A stretch of 64,000 bases of DNA from Sclerodactyla briareus (Eukaryota > Echinodermata > Holothuroidea > Dendrochirotida > Sclerodactylidae), in contig JAODTK010001477.1 of the NCBI GenBank assembly GCA_026419785.1, positions 620,001 through 684,000 of the forward strand. Direction: 5' to 3'. Both the position numbers and the translations under genes were made by a program. Position 1 is the first letter of the stretch. Each line of letters starts with the position of its first letter. Shown here piece after piece: positions 22,836 through 34,869 of this stretch. The notes below the pieces were generated by a model. It was not told the DNA's origin. It was given only the letters and a program-made list of their open reading frames with translations, and searched no databases.

Positions 22836-24164
22836 ACTCTCTCGTTGGCAGGATTTTTAAACAAAAGTCACTACTCAATTAGGTAATTGCCTTTCATGTT
22901 ATTTATTGTTCAATGTTTAGGCTCGTTAGCAAGATTACAGATGAACCGTAGGTGCTATGGTTATTCGGTTGGCACATAGTGTGGCTATGAGGTAGATGAA
23001 GTAATTAGTATTTAAATATGCTAATTAGGTTGTCCATTTCCAAAAAAGCAATAATTTATCAAATTTCAAATTTCGCCGGATTTTGTCAACAAACTTGGTG
23101 AATATGGTCTCCTCCATTCCTCCAAACTTTTCAACAAGATTTCGCGGGGCATTGGAAGTCATTCAATTGTGTCCCTCAATATGGCGAACTCATTACGTTG
23201 GGTTGGATTCGGGGACGTGGGGGAAGAGAATCTTGGTGGGGCTAATCATTGTGGTGGCCTCCCATCTAAGCGGACAGACCCCTCCAGATCGCCAGGAAAG
23301 CTCCCTTTCGTGCAAATTTCGGCAGTAACTGACACTCCTAAAAATTTGATTTCATGTCCCCTTTTTTTTTAGATTTCCGCGACAAACGAATTAACTTTCT
23401 TACCCAAGGTACTCAAGTAAACCTGAAGTAATAGATACTTTGAAAATGTCATTATTAAGAGGCCTACAAAAATAAGAAAGCCTATACGTAAGAGGGGCCC
23501 GAAATAGTCCATTGAGGGATCTGCGGAAATTGTATGAAAAAAAAAAACATCATGAAACATACAAATGAATGGGGGGATGTGTACCCCAGTACGGAGTGAC
23601 GAAGGTGTCTGGCTAAAACCAATAATCATGGGTATCAAACACTAGTACCCAAATCTAAGGAAAAAGGAAAGCTGCACACGGAATCTCAATTGCCCCTTAG
23701 ACTGGAGCATTAGGCGTCTATTCAGTTAATTAACATTTGACGTTACCAGTTACCCCGCTCAGTGGTCGAACCATGTCGTAACTGCCGAACTCACTACTAC
23801 TTACTACTACATTCTCAAGTGGTACGTACATATCTGAACGCAGCTTGGCATGCGCGCTACGTGCAGTGCACAACAAAACGGTTGTACCCGTTTCCTGTAC
23901 ACTCTAGGCCTACTCGACTCCGGCAGCCCCCATGCTACTAACCATTGTGGGGCTGCCGGAGTCGAGTAGGTCTAACCGTACGATAGGAGCATTACTGCAT
24001 TCCGGGAGTTATCGTAGCGAATCCTCCGTATTATTTGTTCTTCAATTTTGGCAGAGCGTGATACCGCAAGTCCAGAAATTGCTCATGGTCACTTTTTATT
24101 TTTGGAATACCTGAAATTAGTAGGGTAAACATTATTTTTACCAAGCCACAGGGCGGCCCAAAGT
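22836..24164. other. No gene recognised; contains a strong hairpin
   Basis: Mixed DNA with short open frames and no clear splice-bounded exon. The hairpin at 23906-23973 is listed separately. Confidence 0.45.
23906..23973. repeat. 25-bp inverted repeat, 18-nt loop
   Basis: Left arm 23906-23930 (contains CTACTCGACTCCGGCAGCCC) pairs with right arm 23949-23973 with a single mismatch, around an 18-base loop. No target duplication is obvious. It could form a DNA cruciform or, if transcribed, an RNA hairpin. The pre-miRNA-like size is noted, but a near-perfect stem of this length is not diagnostic. Confidence 0.85.
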
Positions 24165-24324
24165 GTCATGGTGGTGCATGATATATATAATATCTATATA
24201 ATAATATATATATATCTTATATATATAATTATATCTATATATATATATCTAATATATATATATATATCCTATATATCTAATATTATTATATATATATATA
24301 TATTATATATATATATATATTATA

Positions 24325-24365
<41 letters not shown>

Positions 24366-24375
24366 TTTAATTATA
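24165..24375. repeat. TA-rich satellite
   Basis: Around 200 bp of TA dinucleotides interrupted by TC, TAA and ATAAT variants. Expected to be unstable and hard to assemble; the exact length is uncertain. Confidence 0.9.
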
Positions 24376-24599
24376 AAATTAAAATAAAAAATTTTATTTG
24401 TTAAATTAATTTTATGGATCTTGGATGGATTTGAATCACTCAACGTCGTTCAACATGTTTAATTTGCCTAATAGAGCATCATTTCAATAATAATTTCGTT
24501 GGGGAGACTCCTGGCACGCCTCCGCCATTGCCACGGTCATGGGGTTATTCAATGTACCTTGTTTTCATTCATGCAAATGTTCAAGTTTGTTCGGGATTC

Positions 24600-25460
24600 A
24601 TGGGCGTCAACAGGTGGGGGACGGGGGGGACATGTCCCCGCCCACTTTCAAAAGGGGGGGGGGATATCGTATCGTTTGCTCCCCCCCCCCCACTTTTCCG
24701 GACCGTAATTAAAATAATATGCCCATGCCCGATTTTGTATCCCTCTAAACTGATTCAATTTTTGTCTAACCAAACAAAATCGCGTTGGAAATTTCTTATG
24801 TCCAGTAATTCCAGGTGCGGACCCCAGGTTCAGACTCTGGACACCGACCACGGGCCGAAATTTAAGGATTACCCAATGTCTTCTACCGAGTTCGCGAATT
24901 TTAATCGAAAATAGCCAGAAGTGCCTAATTTTTCAAGTGTTTCCCGCGCGTCTCAATGGCGTTTTCTTCCGGCGTTGTAGGCTCAATATGCAATGTAATG
25001 CTGAATCATTTTCGTTCACTCGTTTAATTCAGAAGCCTTGGGGGCAGAGCTGGGCCGTCCCCCGCCCACAATTTTCTGAGTATTTAAAAATTTCTGGCAA
25101 AATTCGTGGCCAATCTGGGAAGCATGTGAAAAAAGGCAACTTGAATAAAATGCCTGAGTTGTTTGCAGACTTTTTCGATAAAATGCCCGGGAAACATGCA
25201 ATTTTTTTTCGGCGCGCTTCGCGCGCGCCGTGGTTCCAAGATGACTGTAAAATTCGGGTACAAGTTTTTTGCTCCCAAATTGAAGTGGCCCCGTACGCCT
25301 ATTGCTTTCCTCTTCGATCCCCCCAAGATCGTTCGTTAGACCCCTGGATCTCACGCAAACAAGCCAGAGTAGAGAGTGTAATAAAAAATACCATGTGTGG
25401 AGACTCGTAAATCATCTTAGTATGCACACTGATACATTTCTTTTCTGTCTTTTACTCAAA
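24600..25460 (+). repeat. Long dispersed repeat (GGGCGTCAA...), copy 2
   Basis: Collinear with 16189-16845 from TGGGCGTCAACAGGTGGGG to TGTCTTTTACTCAAA. It is about 200 bp longer because copy 1 lacks 25040-25215, a segment that includes the GC palindrome CGGCGCGCTTCGCGCGC. Both copies keep the GGGACATGTCCC palindrome (near 24626). The 157-codon frame here is not shared with copy 1. Confidence 0.8.
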
Positions 25461-27727
25461 GGCCAGGTAGCCTCTTTCCCCGCCCCCTTGGGCCGTCCAC
25501 TGTGGTCACGTGGGTATCGCGTATCGGACTTGCAGTCTGTTTCGGGTTTAGGTCGACTCCCGAGGTGGGACGCACCAAACCTGGAATATTTAGCATGTTT
25601 TAACACTTTGGTTTCCTCTCATTTTACAATAGTTGACCAACTACGTGAAAATTATTACGTACGTTTAGAAGACCACTAACAGTGGTGTCTTGGACCTAAC
25701 GTAACGTTACTCTTTCCCCTTGGTGATGAAGTTGTTTTAACGAACAAGGGATCGAGGTTCAAACTAAAATGTATTGTTGTATCTCAACATATCTGTGAGC
25801 AAATTTAATAGCAATTTTACTATAACAGTTTGATCATAATCATGGGCTTTTTGGTGGTCTGTTTTATTTGAAACGTACGTACACTAAGCCATTACTGCAA
25901 AGATATAATGATAAGTCATTAACAGAATGTCATTTTGGGTATTGTCTTCTTTCAATCATCAACTGAACAAAAATGCAAGCTCACTTTTCTATTTTTTAAT
26001 CTAGGACTATTTTTTTTTCAAATGTCCCACTTTTTGTTGCCGAGTATTGTGGCCTTGTACATACAGCGGTGATTATTTACCATCTTTTGAATAATCTAGT
26101 AGGCATAGTCAAAGAACTAGCATTACAGTCAGTCGGTCATCCTTGTAATTTTGCAAAATGCTGCTTTGATTTGTTTGTCCTTCTTGTTCTAGTTCTTTCA
26201 TTCTCTACACGCGGAGGTAAGATTTCCCATTCGATAAAAATTTCGCTACAAAGCGCGAAATCGCAGACCAGGCGGCAACGGATCCGGTACGGCAACATTT
26301 GTTGTTAAGCTTAAAAAGATTACTAGTTTCACATTTATTTCGGCCTTTTATAATCTATAATTGTCTATATATTTCCTCATGTTCCGCGATCGTAATGATA
26401 GTTTTTTATATTTTGATTTTTAGGTAATTCTGTCGATGTCTGGTGTTAATTTTCAATTTCATTTGGTCCCCCCCCCAAAAAAAAATTTTAGGGGGGGGGG
26501 GGGAATTCTAATTTTGGGGGGCACGTCCCCCCCCCTTCCTCCGCTTGCGCCGCCTATGCTAGGTAGGTGAGGGCACTATGGTTGAACGATACTGCTGATT
26601 TTCATCGGGGACATTTGGATCACCCGTCGGGTAACTCCGGCCTCCTCTTCGGGCACCCTGGCGCCGCTCCGGGTGCCAGCTGTGTGCGGCCTTGCAATAA
26701 ACCATTTTATGTTCATTGAAGTGATATAGGCCTCATTACGAAATATAAAACTGTCGATGGGTTGGCGAACTGCCTTTGCCATTTCGCACTATACAATTAC
26801 AATACAAGACAAAAGGAGGGTATATGATTGGGAATTTTGCTGTGGAACACCAAATCTTCGTGAGTTGATTTGCGTTTGGTTGCTTGGGAACAACAAACTC
26901 ACAAAAACATGCAAAAGTCTAAAGCAACTGATTTCAAAGATATGTGTAGAAAAATTTAGGTCGAAGGTTGAAATACGGACTAGTATTAATCTCTAGGGGT
27001 TAGGTACGTTGAACCCCCCCCCGGAGATCTCTATGTATAGAAAAAAGGAATGAAATGTTGTCCGGAAAGTTGTCTTAATCGGTCCCATGGACATACAATG
27101 TTGTATCGAGAAATTAATAACGGTATACTCAACCCCTATAAGGAAACAAAAGCCAGTGCACACGCCACAGTAATTTTCGCGGAACACCGACCCTCTATTA
27201 CCACCATGGAAGACTGATGAAGGCCCAGATTGCGTCGTGCGATGGTTCCCAATGCACCACAGTCAGCAACGATTAACTTCACGTTCCAATTGGTAGGCTA
27301 AGTGTTGTTAAAAAAACTAGTCGCTATCCTCACTCAGGGTCAGTCCCAGTGTGGCTGTTTGTGGGCCTACTTTGCAAGAGCAATTCCCGATGGATCGTGT
27401 TAGTTACGCAGTGCGTGGTACGAAGAGGGCCGTGGCCTAATGTTACAAAGTTACATGCATTCGGTTACATGCTAACCTTTACTACGCTCACCCCACCACC
27501 ATTCCTCTAACTCAAATGAGGGGTTTTTCCGATCGTCCGTCGTAACGCACCTACCATGATAAAAGTGAAGGACTAGACTCCATGGGAATGTTGTTTTGGG
27601 CCAAAAACCAAAATGTGATTGCACAATTTTTAAGTGGAAAAAGAAAAACGGGATTTCAATCAGAAATTGTTTGTTATGGTATGGGTCAGAATATTAGTTT
27701 TGGTCTTAATTCCCCCAGCCCTAAGAA
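25461..27727. other. No gene recognised
   Basis: Largely unique DNA, with C and G tracts at 26466-26540. No open frame has both good splice sites and protein-like composition. Confidence 0.45.
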
Positions 27728-27931
27728 ATGGCGAACTGGCCACATACTGCTCTGGTTTATGGCAACCCGCCTCTAAACTGCGATCGAAGTCAGCTACCCA
27801 GCATCTTGGTACAGGTACCGGCATGGTTGAAGACCGATGCCATGCTCGATGAGTTGTCATTGGTCGAGGAAATGCTCAGCCGGGACCTGGGGAAGAGGCG
27901 GTCAGAGAGTGGGACCAGGAGGACACCTGAC
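27728..27931 (+). CDS. Candidate first coding exon, unidentified
   Basis: The ATG at 27728 has a strong initiation context (AAGAA before, G after) and follows an in-frame TAA at 27722-27724, so it is the only possible start. The exon encodes 68 residues, beginning MANWPHTALVYGNPP and including DELSLVEEMLSRDLGKRR, and ends at a GAC/GTAAAA donor (27932) in phase 0. Without splicing the frame continues to 84 residues. Composition (charged, with a short helix) looks coding. I do not recognise the protein. The next exon is not identified; frames at 28.86-29.06 kb are possible but lack a donor. Confidence 0.4.
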
Positions 27932-30131
27932 GTAAAACAAAACGAGTATGCACGAGCGTTCCTATGCCAAAACATCACATGAACCGACAGGTGCAGCCAA
28001 AATGAGGCCAGTGTCGCCCACAAGAAGGAATAAACCACATCCACCTGAGTAAGTTTGGTATAAATATTCAAATGTGTGTCACTTCTCATCTCACTCAGGA
28101 CTTAGCCATTTCTGAAAAATGGACTCTATTTATGAATATCGGGACCTGATAATGAAGACCCCTTTGTCTAAACAATGTCCAGAAAAAAGACATGTTGGTA
28201 GTAGTATGTATGGGTATGTTAAAAAAACCACATAGACATTTTACTGTTTGTGACCTGGTGCCATCTGTCACGTGGCTTTGTTTTGTTGGACAAGGACCAG
28301 CATGCACTATTTCCAGCGACCTGGGCACTTTTTTGAGATCATGACACGTTCACTTGTTGTGTTCCACGTTACAGCCAAATTGTTGCACCACCTGATTCGC
28401 AATTTTGATCCACTGTACCTGATACCAGCATACTGGACATTCTCACATTTTTTGCATTGGATAAAAAGAGTGGCTACATGCTGACACTCTTCTTCGAGTA
28501 TCTGCCTTCCTGGTTTAGATATCATATAATATAAGTTCCACCCCCTTTGTATCAATCTTCTGATCAGTGTTTTGTAAGGTCACTATGATGATTTTGAGCA
28601 GTGAGCTTTCAATTTGCGCAGAGTGGGCATTTTGGAAGCAAGGGTTATTGTTAAAAAGAGATTTTTATTTCAAGATTCACATTGAAAATATAGCCCAGGG
28701 TAGGCCTAACTGACTCACTCAAATTTTGAAAGTTTGACAAAAAATGGCAGTGTGACTTGCTGCCAAAAATATGAAGGAAAAAAAACACTTGCTTCTGTGC
28801 TTTTTAGTCCTCCCCAATTAGAAAGCTGTACAGCATGTGATCCTAACTATATAACGCGGCATAAAAGACTATGATTATCTGTATCTGACCATGTTTGGGG
28901 AGCCCATAGTTGACTTTGACTCAAGTGATCCAGTTGTGTTTATAAAGTGTCAACATAGAGTTCTTTGTGAAGTGTCTGGTCAAATTTTCCTGCTGATCCA
29001 TGAACACACCGTTTATGCCGGGAGCAGAGCTCACAGCAAGGCCCAAAAACCTTTTGTCATCTGACAACTGGCCATAGTGTAACACGAACAGTGTATCAAC
29101 ATGCTAAATTAATTATATTCCATAGCACATTATAATCAATCCTTTCCTTCCATAGAGTCTTCGTGAAGTGTCGACTACATAACATTCCTGGATACCATAA
29201 CAGCAAGGCACCAATGGATGGAGCTTGGATCTGTTGAAGGTTTCAGTTACCCTACCAACCATAAAGGAAGAGTATATGTTTGGAAGAACCTGGCAACCAC
29301 AAAACTGTGAAAGTTGGATTAACTAAATATCAGTCCGTGTTATCAAGAACCAGGGTATCGAGATGGTGTGAAGCGGGCGTTTAACCCGCACCCCCATAGT
29401 CCCAAATGCTCTACTGGGCTGAATAATTGTCCATTGGGGTCAATGGCCTTTGGCCTTAAGCATGGTCAATACTTCACTTTAACTTGACGATCGATAATAG
29501 CAGATTCTCCTCTAAAACAAATAACGTAGAATGGTCTGGTATGTGAATAGTGATTGACCAATATATTTACAATTAGTCGTGACTTCAAAAGGGGAATCCC
29601 GCACTAGCGGATTTGTCTTATTGGCACCCTGCAATCAACTGAATATGGCGCGAAAATGACCGTTATGACTGCCATGATGTAATCATTAAAAAGTACCAGA
29701 AGTCATTCCACTTCACATGACCTTGGGTTTCAAGCCATTGGTCACTTTATTAGGCAATAGATAATACATCAGTTAAAATTTCGTAAAAAACAATGTTAAA
29801 GGGGATTTGTTGGAATCAGGGGTGTGGGGATTCGAGAGAATGGTATGTCCGTTTTATATGCAATTGGGAACACAATGTCCAGTCAAAAACTGGGTCAATG
29901 GAAGTTGGGTATTTATTGCCCTGGGGTCCGGGAGTGGGGGGCCTACGAAATGATATGACTGTGTATATGTAAATGGACATAACTGAGTGATACCAAGTTA
30001 ATTGACAACAAACGCTTCAATCCTTCATAAGGGGTGGGGGGGGGGGGTGGTTGTGGTTTCTTTGTTTCTTATATTCATCTGTGAAATAGGAGTTGGTGGG
30101 GCCTTGGTCATCAGTCTCTTGAAATACTTAC
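27932..30131. other. No confirmed gene
   Basis: Mostly unique DNA, likely intronic or intergenic, with a G tract at 30032-30049. An open plus-strand frame of about 67 codons at 28861-29061 has protein-like composition but no donor and is not called. Confidence 0.4.
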
Positions 30132-30695
30132 TCTCATTATAATTGGAATGGCTCCATCTACTCCCATCTTTCCCTCATTTTGATGCCACTTGGCCAGATT
30201 TGAGCAGCGAGAGCGGAACCGGCTGAGGCGCAAGTACTCGGCCGCATCAAGTCCCTCTAGTGCATGAGGTTCGGTGATAGTAAGGTGCGTGAATAATGAA
30301 TCATATAGATTATTGTTTGCATAATTTAGAAGATTGTGTATGCACTCATCAATGCCGGTGTTGACATTTAACAATAATGTGGCATTGCGGAATTTGGTAT
30401 TTGGAGGAAGAGCACGACCATCAGGAGACCTGGGTACTGTGAGTTTTCTTCCGGGTAAGGGAGGGGGGCTAAGTGTAAAGTGTAGGCTGATTAAAGAGAG
30501 AACCAGGCTATCATCTCTGCATTTGTTAAAAACAAGTAAATTCACATATGGAGCAAGGTTCAATCTCGAAAATATAGAACCAGACATGATAGAAGCACAC
30601 ATAATCATTTTGTGATGAGCACACGGCAAAAAGCAATAAGCTATCTGTGAAACGATAAGTAATATGTGTAGCATGTGAAATAGCTGTCGTAGCAT
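30132..30695 (-). CDS. Candidate exon of an unidentified, possibly secreted protein
   Basis: Minus-strand open frame from an ATG at 30695-30693 ending at a consensus donor (AGA then GTAAGT; exon end 30132). The N-terminus (MLRQLFHMLHILLIVSQIAY) is hydrophobic and could be a signal peptide or anchor. Alternatively an acceptor (ACTTAG, exon start about 30468) would give an internal exon of roughly 112 codons. That distal part is the most protein-like: it includes NTGIDECIHNLLNYANNN and LDAAEYLRLSRFRSRC. The Cys and Arg-rich helix suggests an ectodomain, but no family is recognised. The 337-bp version is the safer reading. Confidence 0.4.
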
Positions 30696-31143
30696 CGCGC
30701 GATGCTCCTCAAATTAGCAAGATTGCTACAACACTTCTCTTTCTACTTCGTGAGTGCCTGCAGTCAGTTGTACACAAACCTATGGACAGCATACAGGTTT
30801 TCTATGATTCCTCACCAAGTTGGTACAACACGTCAAGGCTGGTCCCATAACCGGGCGCCAGTCGCTTTTACCCGATGGTTCCTTGTAATTTTACGCTGGT
30901 GTGGCTCCTTTCTTGCATGCCCAGACGACACCGTATTTTCGCAACGCGCCCGGTCAAATGATCGGAATAGCAACTAATAAATTACTCTCAGCGTTAATAA
31001 TCTACTCCTCTGAGTTTCGTAATCAGGCAGCCTGAAGTTTTTTTTCAATTGGATACCGAGCGTCCACTGCATACAGAAAATATGCGGACAATCGGGGGGA
31101 TCGTATCACATGAACAATCATGCACGTGTTCGCGATCATGCCA

Positions 31144-31704
31144 TTATACTGCATCGTTCCACTCACGATAATTGCAAAAACTATAGGCAGTCTGGCACAC
31201 CTGGTTAATACGGTGCAGAATCTGGTACCGACTATTAATCTGGCATGGCTTCTTAATCAAAGCTGTTGCAAATGCTCGATCGTACGAGAGTCTAGTTTTA
31301 GTTGATTGTAAACGATGTTTGCGGACTAGACAGTAACAACTGAAACTCATTGCTGCTTCGCTAATTGAAACATAAATTATCTCTGATGATAGTTCACAGG
31401 AAAAGTTGCATGCGCACGGGAAGGAAGGTTGCATTATATGTGTTTTGAAATATTCCAAAACACAAGTCGAATCATTCTTCCAGTTGGTGCAAAAGAATAA
31501 TTTTTCATGCCAGTGCCGTCCCGTGAGGCCCCAGCACCCACCACAAATTTCCAAAAAACTACTGCATGGCGGAACCTGTGGTATGAGGTATGCGGCGCGC
31601 GCGGCCGCGGCGAGTGACAGCAAAACCAGATTTGCTGGAATTTTCAGATATAGTAGTAAAATTAGCATAAAGAATTGAAGTATAAATACTGCCGGATTAA
31701 ACAC
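31144..31704 (-). CDS. Open frame with Cys-rich segment, weak DEG/ENaC-like pattern
   Basis: 186-codon minus-strand frame with a hydrophobic start (residues 1-40). Around residues 72-120 it has closely spaced cysteines followed by a Tyr-Val-Ser-Ile-Ser stretch: CACNFSCELSSEIIYVSIS. Extracellular loops of DEG/ENaC/ASIC channels carry a C-x-C-x3-C then Y/S-rich stretch of this sort just before the second membrane helix. Here the Cys-to-Tyr spacing is longer than usual, no second membrane helix follows, and donors downstream are weak. It may be a chance frame. It lies upstream of the 30.1-30.7 kb exon on the same strand. Confidence 0.2.
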   Translation of the reverse strand: MFNPAVFILQFFMLILLLYLKIPANLVLLSLAAAARAAYLIPQVPPCSSFLEICGGCWGLTGRHWHEKLFFCTNWKNDSTCVLEYFKTHIMQPSFPCACNFSCELSSEIIYVSISEAAMSFSCYCLVRKHRLQSTKTRLSYDRAFATALIKKPCQINSRYQILHRINQVCQTAYSFCNYREWNDAV

Positions 31705-34254
31705 TTACAATTAATGGAATTTCAAAAATAAGGTATGAGGGCAGGACTGAAGGTGTTTTGTGTGCCAAAACCAAATATAAAAACCCCCTAGAATCAAAGG
31801 AAATTATGAGCAAAAATTTCGGGAGATTGCATGTATAGCCTAAGTTCGTTGAATATGCTTACAGGTGTAATTGGATATACCTTTTTTTTGCAAACCTCAC
31901 AAATTTGCGATCAAGCTATAAATCCTTCACTCCCAAGCATCAAAAAAATTTTGTTTAAATGACAGATAGCTCATGGACAAGATTACTGAATACTTCAGAA
32001 CAAGAATAAATTGACATGCATATGCCTGCTGCAGAGAGAAAGTAGATTTCCTCTATCCAGTCAGCAAAATACAGTTGATTATAGTTTTGGTTTATTTGAA
32101 CCAATATCTGTCCAGTGCCACCCATGAGCAACAATACAGTACTATATACAGTGTGTTGGGGGAGTGAGTCACACATGGATAGATCCATGTACTTCTTGTT
32201 AGTTATCAATGAGCCATGTGTGAACCTGTTTCATTGAGAAAACGTTCGTAAGTAAATTTCATCCACCGATCACTCAGGGGTTTTTCAACAGGTGACTGTC
32301 TATCAGGGCGCCAGGTCTATTGGGGGGAAAATAGTCAATTGAGCCGTGCTGCATATACTGCACCACAAAAAGAGTTGAACATAATATAGCAAATACTGGC
32401 TGAGGATTGAAGGACTGTCACTAATATTTTGGCTCTTGGGGATGGGGAAATTTCTTCTTAATTATCCCACCGTGATCGTGATAGCCTGATGTACTAGGTT
32501 TATGTAATTTGAGGGAGTCAGAGGGGTGGGGGGATGGGGCCATGGGGGGGGGGGGGCAAATGCACAGTTGAGTAAATCAAAAGAGAGAACAAAACACTTT
32601 CATACATCTATTTTCATCAAGGGCCTGCAGAAAAAAATAGGGTTGGCAATGAGCTAATGTCAGTGAGTGACATAAATGGTAGTACACTGGGAGGCCTACT
32701 GCTCAGTGCTTACTTCCATCAGCGACTTCACTGTCATTATATTAACAAAAACACTTGAGCGATTGTGACAGTATGTTTTGACATACATAATCGTACTATC
32801 AAACCGCCATCATAAAAATCCATTCATACATATTTTAACAAAATGGTCTTGGTCCTGGAGAAAAACAGCGCGGTTCCACCAAAACCACCAGGACCAGGAG
32901 CTAAAAGTGTAATTACTGTCTCCTGGGCATTGGCCGCTTAATGGAAGGCTTGAAGACGTCCAGCACGTTTCAAAGGCTGCTGATATGTGATGTCTATCCT
33001 CAAATTCTGCGAAGGGGCTGATTTAGAGCTGTCGAATACAAAGCGGAAGTCAATATGAGTGTAACTATCGTACATTGTAGGCATTTATGCCAGGCATGAT
33101 TCAAAACAACACAAGCTTTAGTTACTGAGCATGGTGGCTCATACATCATGAAAAGTCTGAACCCCCACACCAATAATTCAGCGATCTGAAAATGCCGATA
33201 GGGCACCATCAGTTATGCCGGGTGGGGGCGGGAGGGGGGTGCCCGTATGACAAAGTCAATGCAAAACACAAACCTTGAAACCTTGAAAACAAACAAACTT
33301 AAATGGGTCTGAATGAAAACTTTTGAAGATGTGGAGAACTGTTTCTGTCTTTCTGCTATCGATTTTTCTCTCCCCTCCAACATATAAAAATCCCAATGTT
33401 CCTCTAGAAATTTCCCCTGGGGGGAAATTTCGAGATTTCAGGGGAAAAGTAGTATCCATCCAAGTTGAAAATGTTTTTCCAGGGAATTTTGAAGGTGACT
33501 AACTTCCAGATTACAGATTAATGGGAGAGGAGCGGGGTTTGTAGAGCGGCGGAAAACAATATATATATCTATTTATATATAAATATTATCCAGTTGGAAC
33601 GCTGGAAATTTCTGCGTCATTGGCAGCCTATCGTTTCTCCAGTGTTTCTTGCTTCAGTGTAAACCAGGTATCCACTCTACAATTTTCTCTTGAATAGACT
33701 TTCAAGACTGTCCAGGTTGACTTAAAACTTCCACTCTTACACATACTGCCTTTTCTGTGAGGGGGAAAGGCTAGTTATGCCAGAGAGGCAAGCAACGGCA
33801 AAGGGGGAAATGGGATGAAAAAGGCTGGGGGGAAACACGCTGTAGATTTAGATAGAATAAGAATAACTGACATAAGGCAAGGGTCAACATGCTTAGAACC
33901 TCCTGGGTTTGATATGCGTCCTCTTTTCACTCGTGCTAATTTAAAGGAAAACCTTGCTACATGACCATGGGCTCTAATTTGGAGGTATTACCATTAGATT
34001 GCGGTTTTGTATCATATGCTGATAGATAGCCTAACATGCCACCAAGGTCTTTCAATTACATCACACTTAGACATCAAAGTGGCAGTGCATGTGTGTGTAA
34101 CTTTATTGTTAAAATTTCTTTTGAGATGGCTTAGATTTCACAACTGAACTATTGTTTTGACAATTTACTACATAATGACTTGCTATCAACAAATCGCAAC
34201 CCCAATTTTACTGGATAAATCAAGCATTCATTTTTGTGCTCCTCCCATTTGAAG
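31705..34254. other. No gene recognised; one small hairpin
   Basis: Unique-looking DNA with G tracts (32526-32556). A perfect 11-bp inverted repeat (GAAATTTCCCC at 33407-33417 and GGGGAAATTTC at 33421-33431, loop TGG) is present. Confidence 0.45.
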
Positions 34255-34421
34255 AGGTGATTCAAGATGCCCTGGGAGGCTCAGGCAGCAGACTGATGAC
34301 ACTAGCCACGAAAGAGGTAATTAACACTTATTTGGACATTTGGTCTCTGCGGTCACGCTTGCATTTGATTTTACTAACACTTCAGGGAATTCTAACCGCT
34401 GTATCATTGCCACACTTTCAG
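34255..34421 (+). CDS. Candidate kinesin motor fragment (two small exons)
   Basis: First piece: acceptor GAAG (34251-34254), then coding for VIQDALGG. Second piece: a 36-nt exon (34386-34421) between ACTTCAG and GTGAATAA, encoding NSNRCIIATLS in one frame. Joined they would read like the conserved kinesin segment [KR]LLQDSLGGN-x-[RK]-T-x-IIATxSP. Joining requires a donor at GGGAG/GCTCAGG, a poor GC-type site, or an indel in the assembly. If the better donor at 34317 (AAAGAG/GTAATT) is used, the first exon is 60-62 nt and the kinesin frame is lost in exon 2. Neither neighbouring kinesin motif (P-loop, YAxRA) was found, so this may be a remnant, a chance match, or one part of a gene with long introns. 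Confidence 0.3.
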
Positions 34422-34869
34422 GTGAATAATTGAACCCCGACAGCTGGATTGTCAGCTTATTGTGCTACGAGTGGTGTTTTTTTCTTCCACGGTTGTAGAA
34501 GTATAGGCTAGGGTAGTAGGATATGGTGCCTAATGTGTCCGCGACTGTCATAAAAGGGTTACTACTGAATGAAGGACGTGTACGATTCTACTTTGTGAAC
34601 TTATTGCATAAGATGTATGTGCTGGTATCTGGAATCCTGGTCATCATTTACATTCGGGTAGTAACTCATCACCCATTTGGTGTGCTTGATTTTGGTTGAC
34701 GATGACTGGGGTGGGGCACTCCATATGTCAAACCTACAAAGGGGTGCCCCTTGGTATGGCCTATTAGTACCATTCTGGCAGTGTCTACCATATCCCAATT
34801 GGCCACCCAATATCTTCCTCTATCGGCGTGATCTTTATCTTATGCCTGATACTTTGCTTCGTTTTTGTC

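Noticed and set aside
22583..22886. Cys/Val-rich frames
   Set aside because: They are produced by the GT microsatellite at 22738-22835.
28861..29061. Plus-strand frame reading MFGEPIVDFDSSDPVVF
   Set aside because: Composition is protein-like, but there is no donor before the stop, the acceptor is poor, and no family is recognised.
33407..33431. NF-kappaB-type site pair (GAAATTTCCCC / GGGGAAATTTC)
   Set aside because: The palindrome is real, but it does not match the site consensus well and has no supporting context.
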